Assembly: GCA_945862495.1 (NCBI GenBank)
Contig: CAMAYM010000036.1
Span: 1 to 23,681, forward strand
Reading direction: 5' to 3'
DNA from: Bordetella parapertussis
GTDB lineage: Bacteria; Pseudomonadota; Gammaproteobacteria; Burkholderiales; Burkholderiaceae_B
Length of the DNA stretch: 23,681 nt
The translations under genes and the position numbers were made by a program. Position 1 is the stretch's first letter, and every line of letters starts with the position of its first letter. Below are positions 23,577 to 23,681 of the stretch, piece after piece. Under the pieces are notes generated by a model that ran no database searches, was not told the DNA's origin, and was given only the letters and a program-made list of their open reading frames with translations.

Positions 23577-23681
23577 ATGTCAACGCCAAAACATGCCAAA
23601 GTTCTCATTTTAGGCTCGGGTCCAGCGGGCTACACCGCAGCAGTCTACGCCGCACGTGCCAACCTCAACCCCGTCATGATC
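23577..23681 (+). CDS. trxB: Thioredoxin reductase, partial (N-terminal 35 residues)
   Basis: The first 35 residues of a flavoprotein with the motif ILGSGPAGYTAAVYAARANL (residues 11-30), which is the FAD-binding start of thioredoxin reductase. TrxB uses NADPH to reduce thioredoxin in the cytoplasm. A GAGGGG site lies 8 bases before the ATG. The position, divergent from ftsK, is a common arrangement in Bordetella-like genomes. The gene runs off the right edge, so the redox-active cysteine pair is not seen; another FAD-dependent reductase is possible but less likely. Confidence 0.88.
   Translation, partial: MSTPKHAKVLILGSGPAGYTAAVYAARANLNPVMI

Noticed and set aside
23542..23589. Longer FtsK start inside trxB
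   Set aside because: It uses a TTG codon and overlaps the divergent trxB gene; ATG 23541 or 23532 is more natural.
1..23681. CRISPR array, tRNA, insertion sequence, prophage or toxin-antitoxin genes
   Set aside because: I looked for regular repeats, cloverleaf-like segments, transposase motifs and small paired genes and found none.

Overview
The window reads as an ordinary chromosomal segment of an aerobic betaproteobacterium. I infer Burkholderiales and most likely Alcaligenaceae (the Bordetella/Advenella side), because of the trxB // ftsK-lolA-rarA ... serS housekeeping order, the TRAP transporter with a LigI-like hydrolase, and base composition that looks near 50-55% GC by eye. There is no rRNA, tRNA, insertion sequence, prophage gene or CRISPR array that I can see. 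All genes look intact except two cut by the window edges.

Layout. (1) 1-1178, minus strand: two tandem short-chain dehydrogenases, a FabG-like one cut by the left edge and a second that resembles the FabL type of enoyl-ACP reductase. (2) 1315-3548, plus strand: mmsA (CoA-acylating methylmalonate-semialdehyde dehydrogenase) followed without a gap by queC (7-deazaguanine biosynthesis). (3) 3605-7293, minus strand: a catabolic operon read as LigI-like amidohydrolase, then dctP, dctQ and dctM of a TRAP transporter. (4) 7528-10683, plus strand: glpK-glpD for glycerol use. (5) 10689-13084, minus strand: an AroE-like dehydrogenase with an altered substrate pocket, overlapping by one base a GMC flavoprotein oxidoreductase. 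(6) 13133-14011, plus strand: a secreted alpha/beta hydrolase. (7) 14080-23541, minus strand: a long co-directional block ftsK-lolA-rarA-cydA-cydB-(33-aa DUF2474-like protein)-serS-secreted unknown. (8) 23577-23681, plus strand: the start of trxB.

How the parts fit. Region 3 looks like uptake of an organic acid (TRAP) plus hydrolysis of a lactone or related compound. Region 4 converts glycerol to dihydroxyacetone phosphate and feeds electrons to quinone. Region 7 combines core cell functions (DNA translocation, lipoprotein export, replication-fork maintenance, Ser-tRNA charging) with a cyanide-insensitive-type bd quinol oxidase that I infer was inserted between rarA and serS.

I do not see a clear new defence or mobile system. 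The most interesting points are the FabL-like Y(x6)K reductase beside a FabG-like partner, the AroE paralogue without the shikimate-binding serines coupled to a GMC oxidoreductase, the oxidase cassette with its tiny subunit inside a housekeeping operon, and an uncharacterised secreted protein after serS. There is no gene-free stretch over 300 bases; the longest is 7294-7527.
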